From Zetaproteobacteria bacterium CG1_02_55_237 (lineage in GTDB: Bacteria > Pseudomonadota > Zetaproteobacteria > Mariprofundales > Mariprofundaceae): a DNA stretch of 64,000 nucleotides. The number at the start of each line of letters is the position of its first letter. Position 1 is the first letter of the stretch. The stretch is from positions 1-64,000 of the forward strand of contig MNXA01000038.1 of assembly GCA_001871195.1 (NCBI GenBank), read 5' to 3'. The translations under genes were made by a program, and so were the position numbers. The notes beneath the pieces were generated by a model. The model ran no database searches. It was not told where the DNA came from and saw only the letters and a list, made by a program, of their open reading frames with translations. Shown here in pieces: positions 40,985 to 51,926 of the stretch.

Positions 40985-41428
40985 TTAGCGTGTTTTGTAG
41001 TTACGGGCCAGATCGCGCTTGATATCGCGTTCCTTCATGTCATGGCGCTTATCATAAAGTTTTTTGCCACGGGCCAGTCCGAGCTGCAATTTGGCCAGGC
41101 CGCGTTCGTTGAAATACAGCTTCAGCGGAATCAGCGTCAGGCCCTTCTCATGCAGCTTGCCGACAAGTTTGCTCAACTCCTGCCTGTGCAGCAGCAGAGT
41201 GCGGGTGCGCCGGGGATCATCCGGGTTGTTTGCTGCCGCAGGCCTGTAGGGCTGGATATGGCAGCCGATAAGCAGGGCGCGATTGCCACGCACAATGCAA
41301 TGAGCCTCGGCCAGGCTGGCCTGCCCGGCACGCAGTGATTTCACCTCGGGACCGGTAAGCATGATGCCGGCTTCGAAGGTTTCAAGAATGTGGTAATCGT
41401 GCCGCGCCTTGCGGTTCAACATGGACAT
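40985..41428 (-). CDS. smpB: SsrA-binding protein SmpB
   Basis: Binds tmRNA for rescue of stalled ribosomes. 147 residues from the ATG at 41428, with NRKARHDYHILETFEAGIML, TGPEVKSLR, and the basic C-terminal tail LYDKRHDMKERDIKRDLAR that is needed on the ribosome. A GTG at 41437 is an alternative start. No ssrA gene is seen in the flanking sequence. Confidence 0.95.
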   Translation of the reverse strand: MSMLNRKARHDYHILETFEAGIMLTGPEVKSLRAGQASLAEAHCIVRGNRALLIGCHIQPYRPAAANNPDDPRRTRTLLLHRQELSKLVGKLHEKGLTLIPLKLYFNERGLAKLQLGLARGKKLYDKRHDMKERDIKRDLARNYKTR

Positions 41429-41510
41429 GCGCCGCACCCTAACTGCTTTCCCGCTGCATGCATAAGCAAAGCTTTATCCTTCTGTTTCCAACCCGCTCAT
41501 TTCATACCTA

Positions 41511-41540
41511 AGAAAAAGGCGGCCCGTTAAGGGCCGCCTT
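41511..41540 (-). terminator. Terminator of cytochrome c copy 1
   Basis: aaggcggccc - gttaa - gggccgcctt; on the minus strand it is followed by TTTTCT. It lies 35 bases past the cytochrome stop, between it and smpB. Confidence 0.9.
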
Positions 41541-41574
41541 GTTGTATCACAGAACCTTTCGGTTCAGTACTTTA

Positions 41575-41898
41575 TTACTTCAGCTCAGCTTCGAAGAACT
41601 CACGCACTTCTGCCTTCTTTTCAGCAGACAGCTTGCGATACTTCTTCACCTGCGAAGCCATGGTGCTCTTCTTGCTTGCAAAGGCTGCAACCTTTGGCTC
41701 CAGTTCGGCATCCGAATCCAGGAAGGCAAACACGGCATCAACCGAGCCATATGCCTTTACAACGGTTGCAAACGCAGGGCCTACCTTATCCTTGTGACCA
41801 GCATGGCAAGCAGCACAGAAAGCCTTTGCCGAAGCTGGGGTGGCAATGCCACCAACCATAAATGCAGCCACAGCTGCGATCATCAACATTTTCTTCAT
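41575..41898 (-). CDS. Small periplasmic cytochrome c, copy 1
   Basis: 107 residues from the ATG at 41898 (GAGGAGG upstream). Signal peptide to ASA, then KAFCAACHAG (haem site CAACH), a Met in STMASQVKKYR as the likely sixth ligand, and a C-terminal helix typical of class I c5/c551-like proteins. The mature part differs from the copy at 42166 at 18 of 83 residues. Likely a soluble electron carrier. Confidence 0.88.
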   Translation of the reverse strand: MKKMLMIAAVAAFMVGGIATPASAKAFCAACHAGHKDKVGPAFATVVKAYGSVDAVFAFLDSDAELEPKVAAFASKKSTMASQVKKYRKLSAEKKAEVREFFEAELK

Positions 41899-42100
41899 AT
41901 TTCTCAATCCTCCTCTCGTGGTTTGGAACCTCGGTTGCTATCGCAATTCGGGGTATGGCGCAACCTTGAATCATGGTTGCTTTGTGCACCAGTCGTAAAA
42001 ATTACACCCCCGGCGCAAATTGCCTCAACCATGCATCGCCAGCCTCCCCGATATTTGCCGCCAACACACCCGGATTTCCAATCATACCAAAACGCCCAAC

Positions 42101-42131
42101 AAGAAAAAGGCGGCCCGTAAGGAACCGCCTT
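42101..42131 (-). terminator. Terminator of cytochrome c copy 2
   Basis: aaggcgg...ccgcctt stem with an imperfect inner part; on the minus strand TTTTTCTT follows. It resembles the terminator of copy 1 in sequence, so the duplication probably included it. The 200 bases between this and copy 1 show no gene. Confidence 0.75.
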
Positions 42132-42165
42132 TTCGTAACAGGCAAGGCGCGATTGCTGTCGACTA

Positions 42166-42489
42166 TTACTTCAGCTCTGCCTCGAAGAAGGCACGAACTT
42201 CAGCCTTCTTTTCATCAGACAGACCACGATACTTCTTCACCTGCGACGCCATGGTGCTTGCCTTGCTTTCAAAGCCCGCCACCTTCGCTTTCAGATCTGC
42301 ATCCGAGTTCAGGAATGCAAACACCTTATCAACCGAGCCATAAGCAGCCACGATCTTTTCAAAGGAAGGACCTACCTTGTCAGCCTTGCCGGCATGGCAT
42401 GCAGCACAGAAAGCCTTGGCCGAAGCTGTGCCTGCAAAGCCTCCCACCATCAACATGGCAGCAGCCGCAATTATCATCGTCTTTTTCAT
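42166..42489 (-). CDS. Small periplasmic cytochrome c, copy 2
   Basis: 107 residues from the ATG at 42489. Signal peptide to ASA, then KAFCAACHAGKADKVGP and the same STMASQVKKYR motif as copy 1; all haem ligands are kept. GAGGAGG lies 13 bases before this ATG; an ATG at 42501 is too close to it. Each copy has its own promoter region and terminator, so they may be differently expressed. Confidence 0.88.
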   Translation of the reverse strand: MKKTMIIAAAAMLMVGGFAGTASAKAFCAACHAGKADKVGPSFEKIVAAYGSVDKVFAFLNSDADLKAKVAGFESKASTMASQVKKYRGLSDEKKAEVRAFFEAELK

Positions 42490-42623
42490 ATATATCTTCA
42501 TTCCTCCTCGCGGAAAGTCCGACACCCTCATCAAGGTGTTCGGTTACACGCATATATAATAAGGTAATTTCATGCGGTTGGCGAGATGCAAAATATGCAC
42601 TTTTTTTCGCTAAAAGCCCGCTG

Positions 42624-45209
<2,586 letters not shown>

Positions 45210-45240
45210 GCGCGATCTCCTTTTCGTGTGATCACTATGT

Positions 45241-45269
45241 TTATGGGGTTTTTCCCCTGCCGATACAAG
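45241..45269 (-). promoter_or_regulatory. Heat-shock (sigma-32 type) promoter of clpB
   Basis: On the minus strand CTTGTAT (45269-45263), 14 bp, then CCCCATAA (45248-45241), close to CTTGAAA-N13..15-CCCCATnT. It sits 32 bases upstream of the clpB ATG, which fits the known control of clpB by sigma-32. Confidence 0.75.
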
Positions 45270-45289
45270 TCCGGGGAACTACTTGTATC
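45262..45289. repeat. 9-bp perfect inverted repeat over the clpB -35 region
   Basis: gatacaagt and acttgtatc, 10 bases apart. One arm is the -35 element of the clpB promoter; the other overlaps the stop of the gene at 45288. It is not the CIRCE sequence. It could be an operator or just the weak terminator of that gene. Confidence 0.6.
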
Positions 45290-45680
45290 AGGGAAGCTCA
45301 ACCACATACACCGTGACACGCGCCTTGGCTGCCGGGTTTGAGTTGGAGATTTCGACCATCAGATCGTCTTCGCCTTTCGTGTTATCGAAGCGATGCTGGA
45401 AGTCATGTGCGCCTACCCGGTAACTTCGTTTGCTACCCAGCGTACTTTCATGCTCTCCACGCACACGGATCACGCGGAAGGTTAATGGACCGATCGCATC
45501 GGAAAGCAGCGTCACCTCATAGTTTCCAGGTCTGTTCGGCATATCAAAGAACTCGCGCAGCGTCTGGTAGGCAGGCACCGAGATGTCGCGCTGGTAGAGA
45601 TAATCCTGGGTTGCACCGGCCATGGCGGGCAGACATAGCAGGAAAGGCAGCAAGGCAAGCCTGAAAAGGAAAGCCTTCAT
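45288..45680 (-). CDS. Exported protein of unknown function, in two-component operon
   Basis: 130 residues with a signal peptide (LALLPFLLCLPAMAGA). The mature part of ~107 residues, mostly predicted beta (ISVPAYQTLREFFDMPNRPG, then VTLLSDAIGPLTFRVIRVRG), has no cysteine and no domain I recognise. It overlaps the response-regulator gene by ATGA and is the last gene of a kinase-regulator-exported protein unit. It could be an envelope target or accessory of that system (inference). Confidence 0.72.
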   Translation of the reverse strand: MKAFLFRLALLPFLLCLPAMAGATQDYLYQRDISVPAYQTLREFFDMPNRPGNYEVTLLSDAIGPLTFRVIRVRGEHESTLGSKRSYRVGAHDFQHRFDNTKGEDDLMVEISNSNPAAKARVTVYVVELP

Positions 45681-47095
45681 CCCTCATCCCCTCCCAGCAG
45701 GATGCCATGCTTATCACACAGGTAGCGCATCTTGTCCTTGGCCCGCTCGCCAAAGCCCAACCAGCGGCCGGCACGCGCCTTGATCTGGCTGCTGCGCAAG
45801 AGTGCGGTTTCCACCAGACGCCGCTCCATTTCGTCCATGAGCTGCTCGGCGTTGACGCCATCCTCAGGCAGCCGATCCAGCCACGATGCAATCAGATCTT
45901 CGCGCTCCTGACGGATGCGCGGCCCTTCCAGTGAAGGAATGGCTTCGATAACGGGAGAGGCTGCCAACACCACGGCACGCTCGATCACATTCTCCAGTTC
46001 GCGCACATTGCCCGGCCAGGTGTAGTTACACAGCTGCTGCATGGCGGCAGGAGAAAAACGCTGCACTGTCTTGTTGCACAACAGGGCCTTGCGCTCAAGA
46101 AAATGCTCGGCCAGATGCTCAATATCTTCAGTATGTTCACGCAGCGGCGGAACATTGATATTCACCACATTGATACGGTAATAAAGATCGTCGCGGAATG
46201 CACCCGACTCAACCATTTTCTCCAATGGCTCGCGGGTCGAACAGATCAGGCGTACATCCGAGCGCAACACGGCCTCACTGCCCAGTCGCGAAAACTCGCC
46301 GCTTTCGAGCACGCGCAACAGCTTGCCCTGCACACCGGCCGGCAGACCTGACACCTCATCGAGAAACAGTGTTCCACCACTGGCACGTTCAAACCAGCCG
46401 AGATGGCGCGTGCCAGCGGCTGCATAAGCGCCCTTTTCATGGCCGAAGAGTTCCGATTCGAGAAGGCCCGCATCCATCGCCGCACAGTTGACGGCAATAA
46501 ACGGTCCTGCGCTGCGTGTGCTGCGGGCATGCAACAAGCGGGCAACAAGCTCCTTGCCGCTTCCGGTTTCGCCGCGCACCAGAACCGAGGATGGGGCCAT
46601 TGCCACCTGTCCTATCATATCGCGCAGGGCTTTCATCTGCGCAGAATCGCCGAGCAATTCCTGGCCCATCCGATGATCCAGCAGACGTTCCATTTCCTGC
46701 TCGCGCAATTGCTGCTGACGCGCCTGCATGGCCGCATCGATGGTGCCGCGCACCTCATCGGGATCGAATGGTTTGGCAAAGAAATCCAGAGCCCCGGCCT
46801 TGCGCGCCCGAGTTGCCAACTTGCGCTCGTCATGCCCGGTAATCACCACCACCGGGATATCGGTGCCTTCTTTGCGCAGGTCTTCCAGATAACGCATACC
46901 GATTTCCGGATTGTCCGGCTCCGGCGGCAGGGCCAGATCAAGCACAATCAGGTCAACGCGATGTCCGAGCAAAGCATCGTCAGCCTGTTCCGTATCCCCG
47001 GCCTCGACCACCTGATAATCGTCCTTGAGCAACAGGCGGAGATTGAGGCGATTGATGTCGTTATCATCAACGATAAGAATTACACGCTGCATCAT
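45677..47095 (-). CDS. NtrC-family response regulator lacking the GAFTGA motif
   Basis: 472 residues: receiver domain (phospho-acceptor Asp53 in VLDLALP, Lys108), AAA+ domain (GETGSGKE Walker A at residues 175-182, GGTLFLDEV Walker B), and a C-terminal helix-turn-helix-like part. The loop that normally reads GAFTGA, which contacts sigma-54, is GAYAAA here (residues 222-227). By family knowledge such a protein would hardly activate sigma-54; it may act another way. Overlaps the sensor kinase and the exported-protein gene by four bases each. Confidence 0.88.
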   Translation of the reverse strand: MMQRVILIVDDNDINRLNLRLLLKDDYQVVEAGDTEQADDALLGHRVDLIVLDLALPPEPDNPEIGMRYLEDLRKEGTDIPVVVITGHDERKLATRARKAGALDFFAKPFDPDEVRGTIDAAMQARQQQLREQEMERLLDHRMGQELLGDSAQMKALRDMIGQVAMAPSSVLVRGETGSGKELVARLLHARSTRSAGPFIAVNCAAMDAGLLESELFGHEKGAYAAAGTRHLGWFERASGGTLFLDEVSGLPAGVQGKLLRVLESGEFSRLGSEAVLRSDVRLICSTREPLEKMVESGAFRDDLYYRINVVNINVPPLREHTEDIEHLAEHFLERKALLCNKTVQRFSPAAMQQLCNYTWPGNVRELENVIERAVVLAASPVIEAIPSLEGPRIRQEREDLIASWLDRLPEDGVNAEQLMDEMERRLVETALLRSSQIKARAGRWLGFGERAKDKMRYLCDKHGILLGGDEG

Positions 47096-48417
47096 GACTC
47101 CCTTTCAGCCCGAGCATGCCATAGGGGTAGTCGCACATGAAAGGTGCAACCTTTCCCCTCCCCTTCACTTTCCGCCCAAATCTTCCCTTGATGGGCCTCG
47201 ACGATGCGCTTGCTCAGATACAACCCGATACCGAGACCACTCTGCTTGCTGGTCGAAAACAAGCGAAAGGCGCGCTCCCTGAGAAATGACTCCGACATAC
47301 CGCAGCCGTCATCGCGCACCAGCACTTCCACGCAGACATCGTCGATAGTCGTTGAAATATGCAACTCTCCCTTGCGCTGCATGGCCTGCACGGCGTTGTC
47401 GAACAGGTTTTCGAACACCCCTGAGAGCATGACCTCATCGCCGCTAACCGGCGGCAGTTCTGGGATTTCCTGCACCACCTGCACCCCTTCCGGCCATAGC
47501 CGCTCGTCAACGGCGCGGGCCAGCATCTGACGCAGATCGATCGGGGCGAGCTTCGGATGCAACGGTGCCTGCGGGTCGGCCAGCCGCTGCATCACTGTTT
47601 GCATGCGCCCGACCACCTTGCGGATCGACGCCATCAGGCGCCCCACATCCTCGGCATCAAGCTTGCCCGAGCCGATATGATGGGCCAGAAAAGACAGGTC
47701 ATTGAGCCTGTTTTTCAGATCGTGCGAATGCAATTGCCCGGCCACACGGGAGAGGGAATCAAGCCGTGCACTTTCAGCCTGCTTCCGGGTCAGGCGGGCG
47801 TGCTCCAGACTCATCGCCGCAAACCTTGATAGGCCGCGCAAGGCCTCGATTTCATCCTCATCGGTCGACATACCGTTGTCATGCATGCCCAGATACAGCC
47901 ATGCCCGCCCCTGCCTGGAAGGTATCTCAAGGCATAATTCAAAGGGGTTCCCTTCAGCAAGGCGTAGCGGCGGCTCAGGAGTCGGTGTGAATCCTGTGGC
48001 ATAACCCTCCGGATAAACCCTGATACGCAAATCCTCCCCGCCCTGCTCAACCAGCGCTGCTGCGGGGCGGTGACTGACCATGCAGATGCGTGCCAACAGG
48101 GCCTGCTCGATGCCCTCGGCTGGGAGTTCGGCCAGATCGCCTGCGCCAAGGTGGCGAATGGCCTGCAAGGCATCGACATACTGCCGGAAGAATACGCGGT
48201 CCAAGCCGTGCTGCATGGTGTGCACCAGCGGAAGAAAGGTCAGCGCCGCCACGAGGGCTGCAAGGACAAGCGCGGCCATCGAAACCGGATGTCCGCTGAC
48301 AGCATAGAAAATCGCCTCGATGAGCAGCAGGGATACAAAGAAAACTCCCAGCGAAAGAAACACCGCCAGCAGATAGGCCGCGGCATGCAACAGTCGCCGG
48401 CGGGAAAACCTTAACAT
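47092..48417 (-). CDS. Membrane sensor histidine kinase
   Basis: 441 residues. Two N-terminal membrane helices (residues ~14-38 and 45-66) are followed by a ~130-residue GAF-like region (110-205). The H-box GQLHSHDLKNRLNDLSFL contains His232, and the ATPase domain has FENLFDNAVQAM (N), DDGCGMS (G1) and GLGIGLYLS (G2). The HDLKN H-box is that of PrsK-like kinases. The sensed signal is unknown; there is no large periplasmic loop. Partner of the regulator at 45677 (ATGA overlap). The dapA gene ends 22 bases upstream. Confidence 0.88.
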   Translation of the reverse strand: MLRFSRRRLLHAAAYLLAVFLSLGVFFVSLLLIEAIFYAVSGHPVSMAALVLAALVAALTFLPLVHTMQHGLDRVFFRQYVDALQAIRHLGAGDLAELPAEGIEQALLARICMVSHRPAAALVEQGGEDLRIRVYPEGYATGFTPTPEPPLRLAEGNPFELCLEIPSRQGRAWLYLGMHDNGMSTDEDEIEALRGLSRFAAMSLEHARLTRKQAESARLDSLSRVAGQLHSHDLKNRLNDLSFLAHHIGSGKLDAEDVGRLMASIRKVVGRMQTVMQRLADPQAPLHPKLAPIDLRQMLARAVDERLWPEGVQVVQEIPELPPVSGDEVMLSGVFENLFDNAVQAMQRKGELHISTTIDDVCVEVLVRDDGCGMSESFLRERAFRLFSTSKQSGLGIGLYLSKRIVEAHQGKIWAESEGEGKGCTFHVRLPLWHARAERES

Positions 48418-48439
48418 CGGGCGACCATACAGTGCGGCG

Positions 48440-49330
48440 TCAGGGACGCGTGCGCTCCGGCTTCAGACCGAACTCCGACAAGGTCGCATGCAACTGATCG
48501 CACGACTCATCAGGAAGAAGGGTCAGCGGCAGACGGATATCGCGCTGCATCCAGCCAAGCATGGCACAGGCCGCCTTGACCGGAATCGGATTGCTCTGCA
48601 CGAACATCATGCGATTGAGTTCGCGCAGCTCCATCTGTGCCCGACGTGCCTCGTCCCAATCGCCTGCTGCTGCAGCATTTGTCAGACGCAACATGGCCTG
48701 AGGAGCCACATTCGCCACCACAGAGATCACACCGGCACCACCCAATGCCATGAAGGGCAACACCGTAGCATCATCACCGGAGAAGAAATCGATACGCCCG
48801 GCACAGGCATCAATGGTGGCATTAAGCTGCTCCATATTCGCCGTGGCATCCTTGATGCCGACGATATTGCTGATCTCCGACAGGCGACCAACTGTTTCCG
48901 GCAGAATGTTGGAATTGGTGCGTCCCGGCACGTTGTACACAATCTGCGGCAGGTGCACGGCATCGGCCACAGCCTTGTAGTGCTGATAGATACCTTCCTG
49001 TGTCGGCTTGTTGTAATACGGGGAGATGAGCAGGGCCGCATCCGCGCCAAGCGACTTGGCCGACTGGGTCAGCTCAATGGATTCGGCCGTGTTGTTGCTT
49101 CCGGTTCCTGCGATGACAGGCACGCGCCCGGCAACATGACGCACGGCGATTTCAATCAGCTTCTTGTGTTCGCCATGGGAAAGGGTGGCTGCCTCGCCGG
49201 TCGTGCCTGCCGGCACAACGGCCTGGACCCCGGCCTCAATCTGGCGATCCAGATGGGCGCGGAATGCGTCCTCGTCAATGCGGCCGTTCCTGAAAGGGGT
49301 GACCAGTGCGGTGATGGTGCCGTGAAACAT
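48440..49330 (-). CDS. dapA: 4-hydroxy-tetrahydrodipicolinate synthase
   Basis: Condenses pyruvate and aspartate semialdehyde for lysine and peptidoglycan. 296 residues with TALVTPF, GTTGEAATLSHGEH, the Tyr of YNVPGRTNSN and the Schiff-base lysine in VGIKDATAN. Upstream of the kinase gene in the same direction, which may only reflect proximity. Confidence 0.95.
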   Translation of the reverse strand: MFHGTITALVTPFRNGRIDEDAFRAHLDRQIEAGVQAVVPAGTTGEAATLSHGEHKKLIEIAVRHVAGRVPVIAGTGSNNTAESIELTQSAKSLGADAALLISPYYNKPTQEGIYQHYKAVADAVHLPQIVYNVPGRTNSNILPETVGRLSEISNIVGIKDATANMEQLNATIDACAGRIDFFSGDDATVLPFMALGGAGVISVVANVAPQAMLRLTNAAAAGDWDEARRAQMELRELNRMMFVQSNPIPVKAACAMLGWMQRDIRLPLTLLPDESCDQLHATLSEFGLKPERTRP

Positions 49331-49413
49331 CGAAACCTCCGTTGTGTCCGAACTATAACCGCTTCACAGCATGGCGAAAGGGCGCGAAATCAATTGTTGT
49401 GGACAGGTTCTGA

Positions 49414-49695
49414 CTACAGTTCGTAGTCCACCACGCTGCGGGAAAGCGCAGCCTCCCTGATTAGTGGCACCACAGCCTGATGCTCGGGATGCGTTTGATA
49501 ATGATCCAGCGCCGCGCGGCTTTCCAGATCAGCGACCAGCACCAGATCAGCAGACTGCTCCGAGGCCAGAAAATCGATCCCGACATCAAGACTGATCAGT
49601 CCGGGAATGGCGCCGTTGAGTGCCTCAAGCCGAGCCTTGATCTGCCCTGCATCGGCCTTGTTGCGCAACTTCCACATCACAATATGCCTGACCAT
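49414..49695 (-). CDS. Dabb (stress-responsive alpha/beta barrel) domain protein
   Basis: 93 residues: MVRHIVMWKLRNKAD and ALNGAIPGLISLDVG, with the C-terminal DHYQTHPEHQAVVP of the dimeric alpha/beta barrel family. Family members include plant stress proteins and olivetolic acid cyclase-like enzymes; no function can be given. AGGAG precedes the ATG. Divergent from the PfkB kinase across 134 bases. Confidence 0.88.
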   Translation of the reverse strand: MVRHIVMWKLRNKADAGQIKARLEALNGAIPGLISLDVGIDFLASEQSADLVLVADLESRAALDHYQTHPEHQAVVPLIREAALSRSVVDYEL

Positions 49696-49829
49696 GTGTT
49701 ATCTCCTGAACCTGAGTTGGATGCCGCAGACTAGCCGATTCAGCGCACTCACAACAACCGCGATCCCAGCGAAAAAACATCCTTTCTTTGGGTATACTAG
49801 GCCCTCCAGGCTTCTGTTAAGCTAGCCCC

Positions 49830-50726
49830 ATGCTTGATGTTCTTTGTGTGGGTCATGCCTCTTTCGATATCACCATGTCGGCAAGTCATCATCCCGGCAG
49901 TGATGAAAAGATGCTGGCCGATGCACTCATGCTGGGAGGCGGCGGACCTGCCGCCAATGCTGCTGTGCAGGTGACCCGACTGGGTGGCAGTGCCGGTTTC
50001 TGCGGCTATCTGGGGCACGATATCTTCGGTGAAGAGCATGTCGATGAGCTTACGCATGAAGGGGTCGACACCGGCCTTGTCGTGCGCGGCGGGCATACAA
50101 GCCCTGTTTCGCAGATTCTTGCCAAGCCGGACGGCAGTCGCAGCGTGGTTAACTTCAAGGGCGATACCCCGTGGCTGCCGGCCGATGCTGTGGAGCTGCG
50201 CCGTATCGAAGCGCTTGCGCCAAGCGTTATCCTGTTTGATGGCCATGAACCACTGCTCTCGGAAGTGATATGCAATTGGGCAAGAGAAAACAATATTGCC
50301 ACCGTACTGGATGCAGGCTCCCTGCATCGCGGCACGCGCGAACTTGCAGCGCAGGTGGATTTCCTTGTTGCCTCGGAAAAATTCGCCCGCCAATACTGCG
50401 ACTTGGATGATCCGGAGGCGTGTCTGGTACCGCTGGCTGCCATGGCTGCAACCGTGGTTATCACGCTCGGTGAACGCGGCCTGATCTGGAACGGTGAAGG
50501 GAAGACAGGACACCTACCCGCCTACCCGGTTGAGCCTGTGGACTCGACCGGTGCCGGCGATTCCTTTCACGGCGCCTTTGCCCTTGCCGTGGCCAGAGAC
50601 ATGACCTGGGATGACACCCTGCGATTTGCTTCGGCGGCCGGAGCGCTAACCTGCTCGCGACTGGGCGCACGCGCCGCTCTGCCGGACGGAGAACAGGTCC
50701 GGAATCTGATCGGCAGCGCCAGCTGA
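49830..50726 (+). CDS. PfkB-family carbohydrate/nucleoside kinase
   Basis: 298 residues. N-terminal GHASFDIT and GGGGPAANAAVQVTRLGG, and C-terminal anion-hole motif DSTGAGDSFHGAFA with its catalytic Asp. Sugar, nucleoside or phosphosugar substrate cannot be told from sequence. Stop overlaps the next start as TGATG. Confidence 0.88.
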   Translation: MLDVLCVGHASFDITMSASHHPGSDEKMLADALMLGGGGPAANAAVQVTRLGGSAGFCGYLGHDIFGEEHVDELTHEGVDTGLVVRGGHTSPVSQILAKPDGSRSVVNFKGDTPWLPADAVELRRIEALAPSVILFDGHEPLLSEVICNWARENNIATVLDAGSLHRGTRELAAQVDFLVASEKFARQYCDLDDPEACLVPLAAMAATVVITLGERGLIWNGEGKTGHLPAYPVEPVDSTGAGDSFHGAFALAVARDMTWDDTLRFASAAGALTCSRLGARAALPDGEQVRNLIGSAS

Positions 50727-51409
50727 TGCGCATCTGGGATGCAAATCCCGGTTATCTGGATCGCAAACGACTGCTTGGCGAACATCGGGAATTACACGGC
50801 CTGTTCAATATCCTTTCCCTTAACAAAAAGGGCTATTCCCGTCATCCGGAAACCCTGCGCTGGGTTGGTCGGCTACCGGCCCTTTGCCTACGTCACCAAC
50901 TGCTGTTGGCAGAGATGGAACTGCGCGGCTATCAACATCATTCACCGCTACCCGTAATAGAGGATAATCCGGTCTGGCCTGATACCTGGATTAATACCGC
51001 CGTGGAGCAATTCGACCTGCTTGCAGACAAACAACGCGATGAGACCTCCGCACGCATCCCGCTGCCAGTCAACACGCAACAGCTATGGGCCCAGCACAAA
51101 TATTCCGTGATGGCGCACGATCCCGCGCTGTATTCGCAACTCGGGCCCGAAGTGGCGCACGGCATATACCGTCATGACATGGAGGGTCTCGCCGAAAAGC
51201 TGGTCACCACCCTGCGCCAGCGTCCCTCGCCCGGGCATCTGCACAACGCCCTGCAGCATATGTGGGGTTATATTTCCGATGCCGGCACACCTGTGCCGCA
51301 GAATGATGCCGCACTGCTGCAATCGATCGGGAAGCTGGCCATGCAAGAACAGAAATCCTATCTGCTCAACAGTACGGCTTTATCCGAACTGCAAGCATGG
51401 TTACCCTAG
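50726..51409 (+). CDS. Pyrimidine-dimer glycosylase-like/DUF1722 protein
   Basis: 227 residues. The first ~75 resemble the Pyr_excise/T4 endonuclease V-type domain (MRIWDANPGYLDRKRLLGEH, RELHGLFNIL, GYSRHPETLRW). The rest resembles DUF1722/YbgA (HKYSVMAHDPALYSQLGPEV, HLHNALQHMWGYI). Such joining is unusual; DUF1722 is more often fused to DUF523, which here is the next gene four bases on. A repair-related job on modified pyrimidines is possible but inferred. Start overlaps the PfkB stop (TGATG). Confidence 0.72.
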   Translation: MRIWDANPGYLDRKRLLGEHRELHGLFNILSLNKKGYSRHPETLRWVGRLPALCLRHQLLLAEMELRGYQHHSPLPVIEDNPVWPDTWINTAVEQFDLLADKQRDETSARIPLPVNTQQLWAQHKYSVMAHDPALYSQLGPEVAHGIYRHDMEGLAEKLVTTLRQRPSPGHLHNALQHMWGYISDAGTPVPQNDAALLQSIGKLAMQEQKSYLLNSTALSELQAWLP

Positions 51410-51413
51410 CGGC

Positions 51414-51905
51414 ATGCAAAAGATTCTGGTCAGTGCCTGCCTGCTGGGTGAAAAGGTCCGCTACGATGGTGGCGATTCCGCCGTGCAAGGCCTGCTCGAC
51501 ACCTGGAATAAACAGGGACGCATTATCTCCCTGTGTCCGGAAGTGGCTGGCGGCCTGTGCGTGCCGCGTGAACCGGCGGAGATTGTTGCTATCGATGCCA
51601 ATAATGTCCTGCGCGGTATGGGCCGGGTGCAAAAACGGGATGGTGGCGATGTCACCGATGCCTTCCTGGATGGTGCGGAGCGAGCGCTGGCTCAGTGCTG
51701 GGAGCATAAAATCAAGATTGCCATTCTCAAGGAAGGTAGTCCGTCCTGCGGCAGCAGCCGGATCAACGATGGCAAGTTCAGCGGCAACAAGATCAGCGGG
51801 CAGGGAATAACCACCGCCCTGCTCACCGGGCACGGTATTTCGGTATTCAGTGAAGATCAGCTGGACGATGCGGCACGCCGACTTGCCGAACTGGAATCCA
51901 AGTGA
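51414..51905 (+). CDS. TudS-like DUF523 protein (thiouracil desulfidase family)
   Basis: 163 residues from the ATG at 51414. The three cysteines of the TudS [4Fe-4S] site are present: SACLLGEKVRYDG (Cys9), SLCPEVAGG (about Cys41) and KEGSPSCGSS (about Cys103). TudS enzymes remove sulfur from thiouracil. No fused DUF1722 domain here: that domain is in the preceding gene. The biological substrate in this organism is not known; thiI, which makes thiouridine in tRNA, lies 2.7 kb downstream. Confidence 0.82.
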   Translation: MQKILVSACLLGEKVRYDGGDSAVQGLLDTWNKQGRIISLCPEVAGGLCVPREPAEIVAIDANNVLRGMGRVQKRDGGDVTDAFLDGAERALAQCWEHKIKIAILKEGSPSCGSSRINDGKFSGNKISGQGITTALLTGHGISVFSEDQLDDAARRLAELESK

Positions 51906-51926
51906 TGCAAATAAAGCATACCCCAC

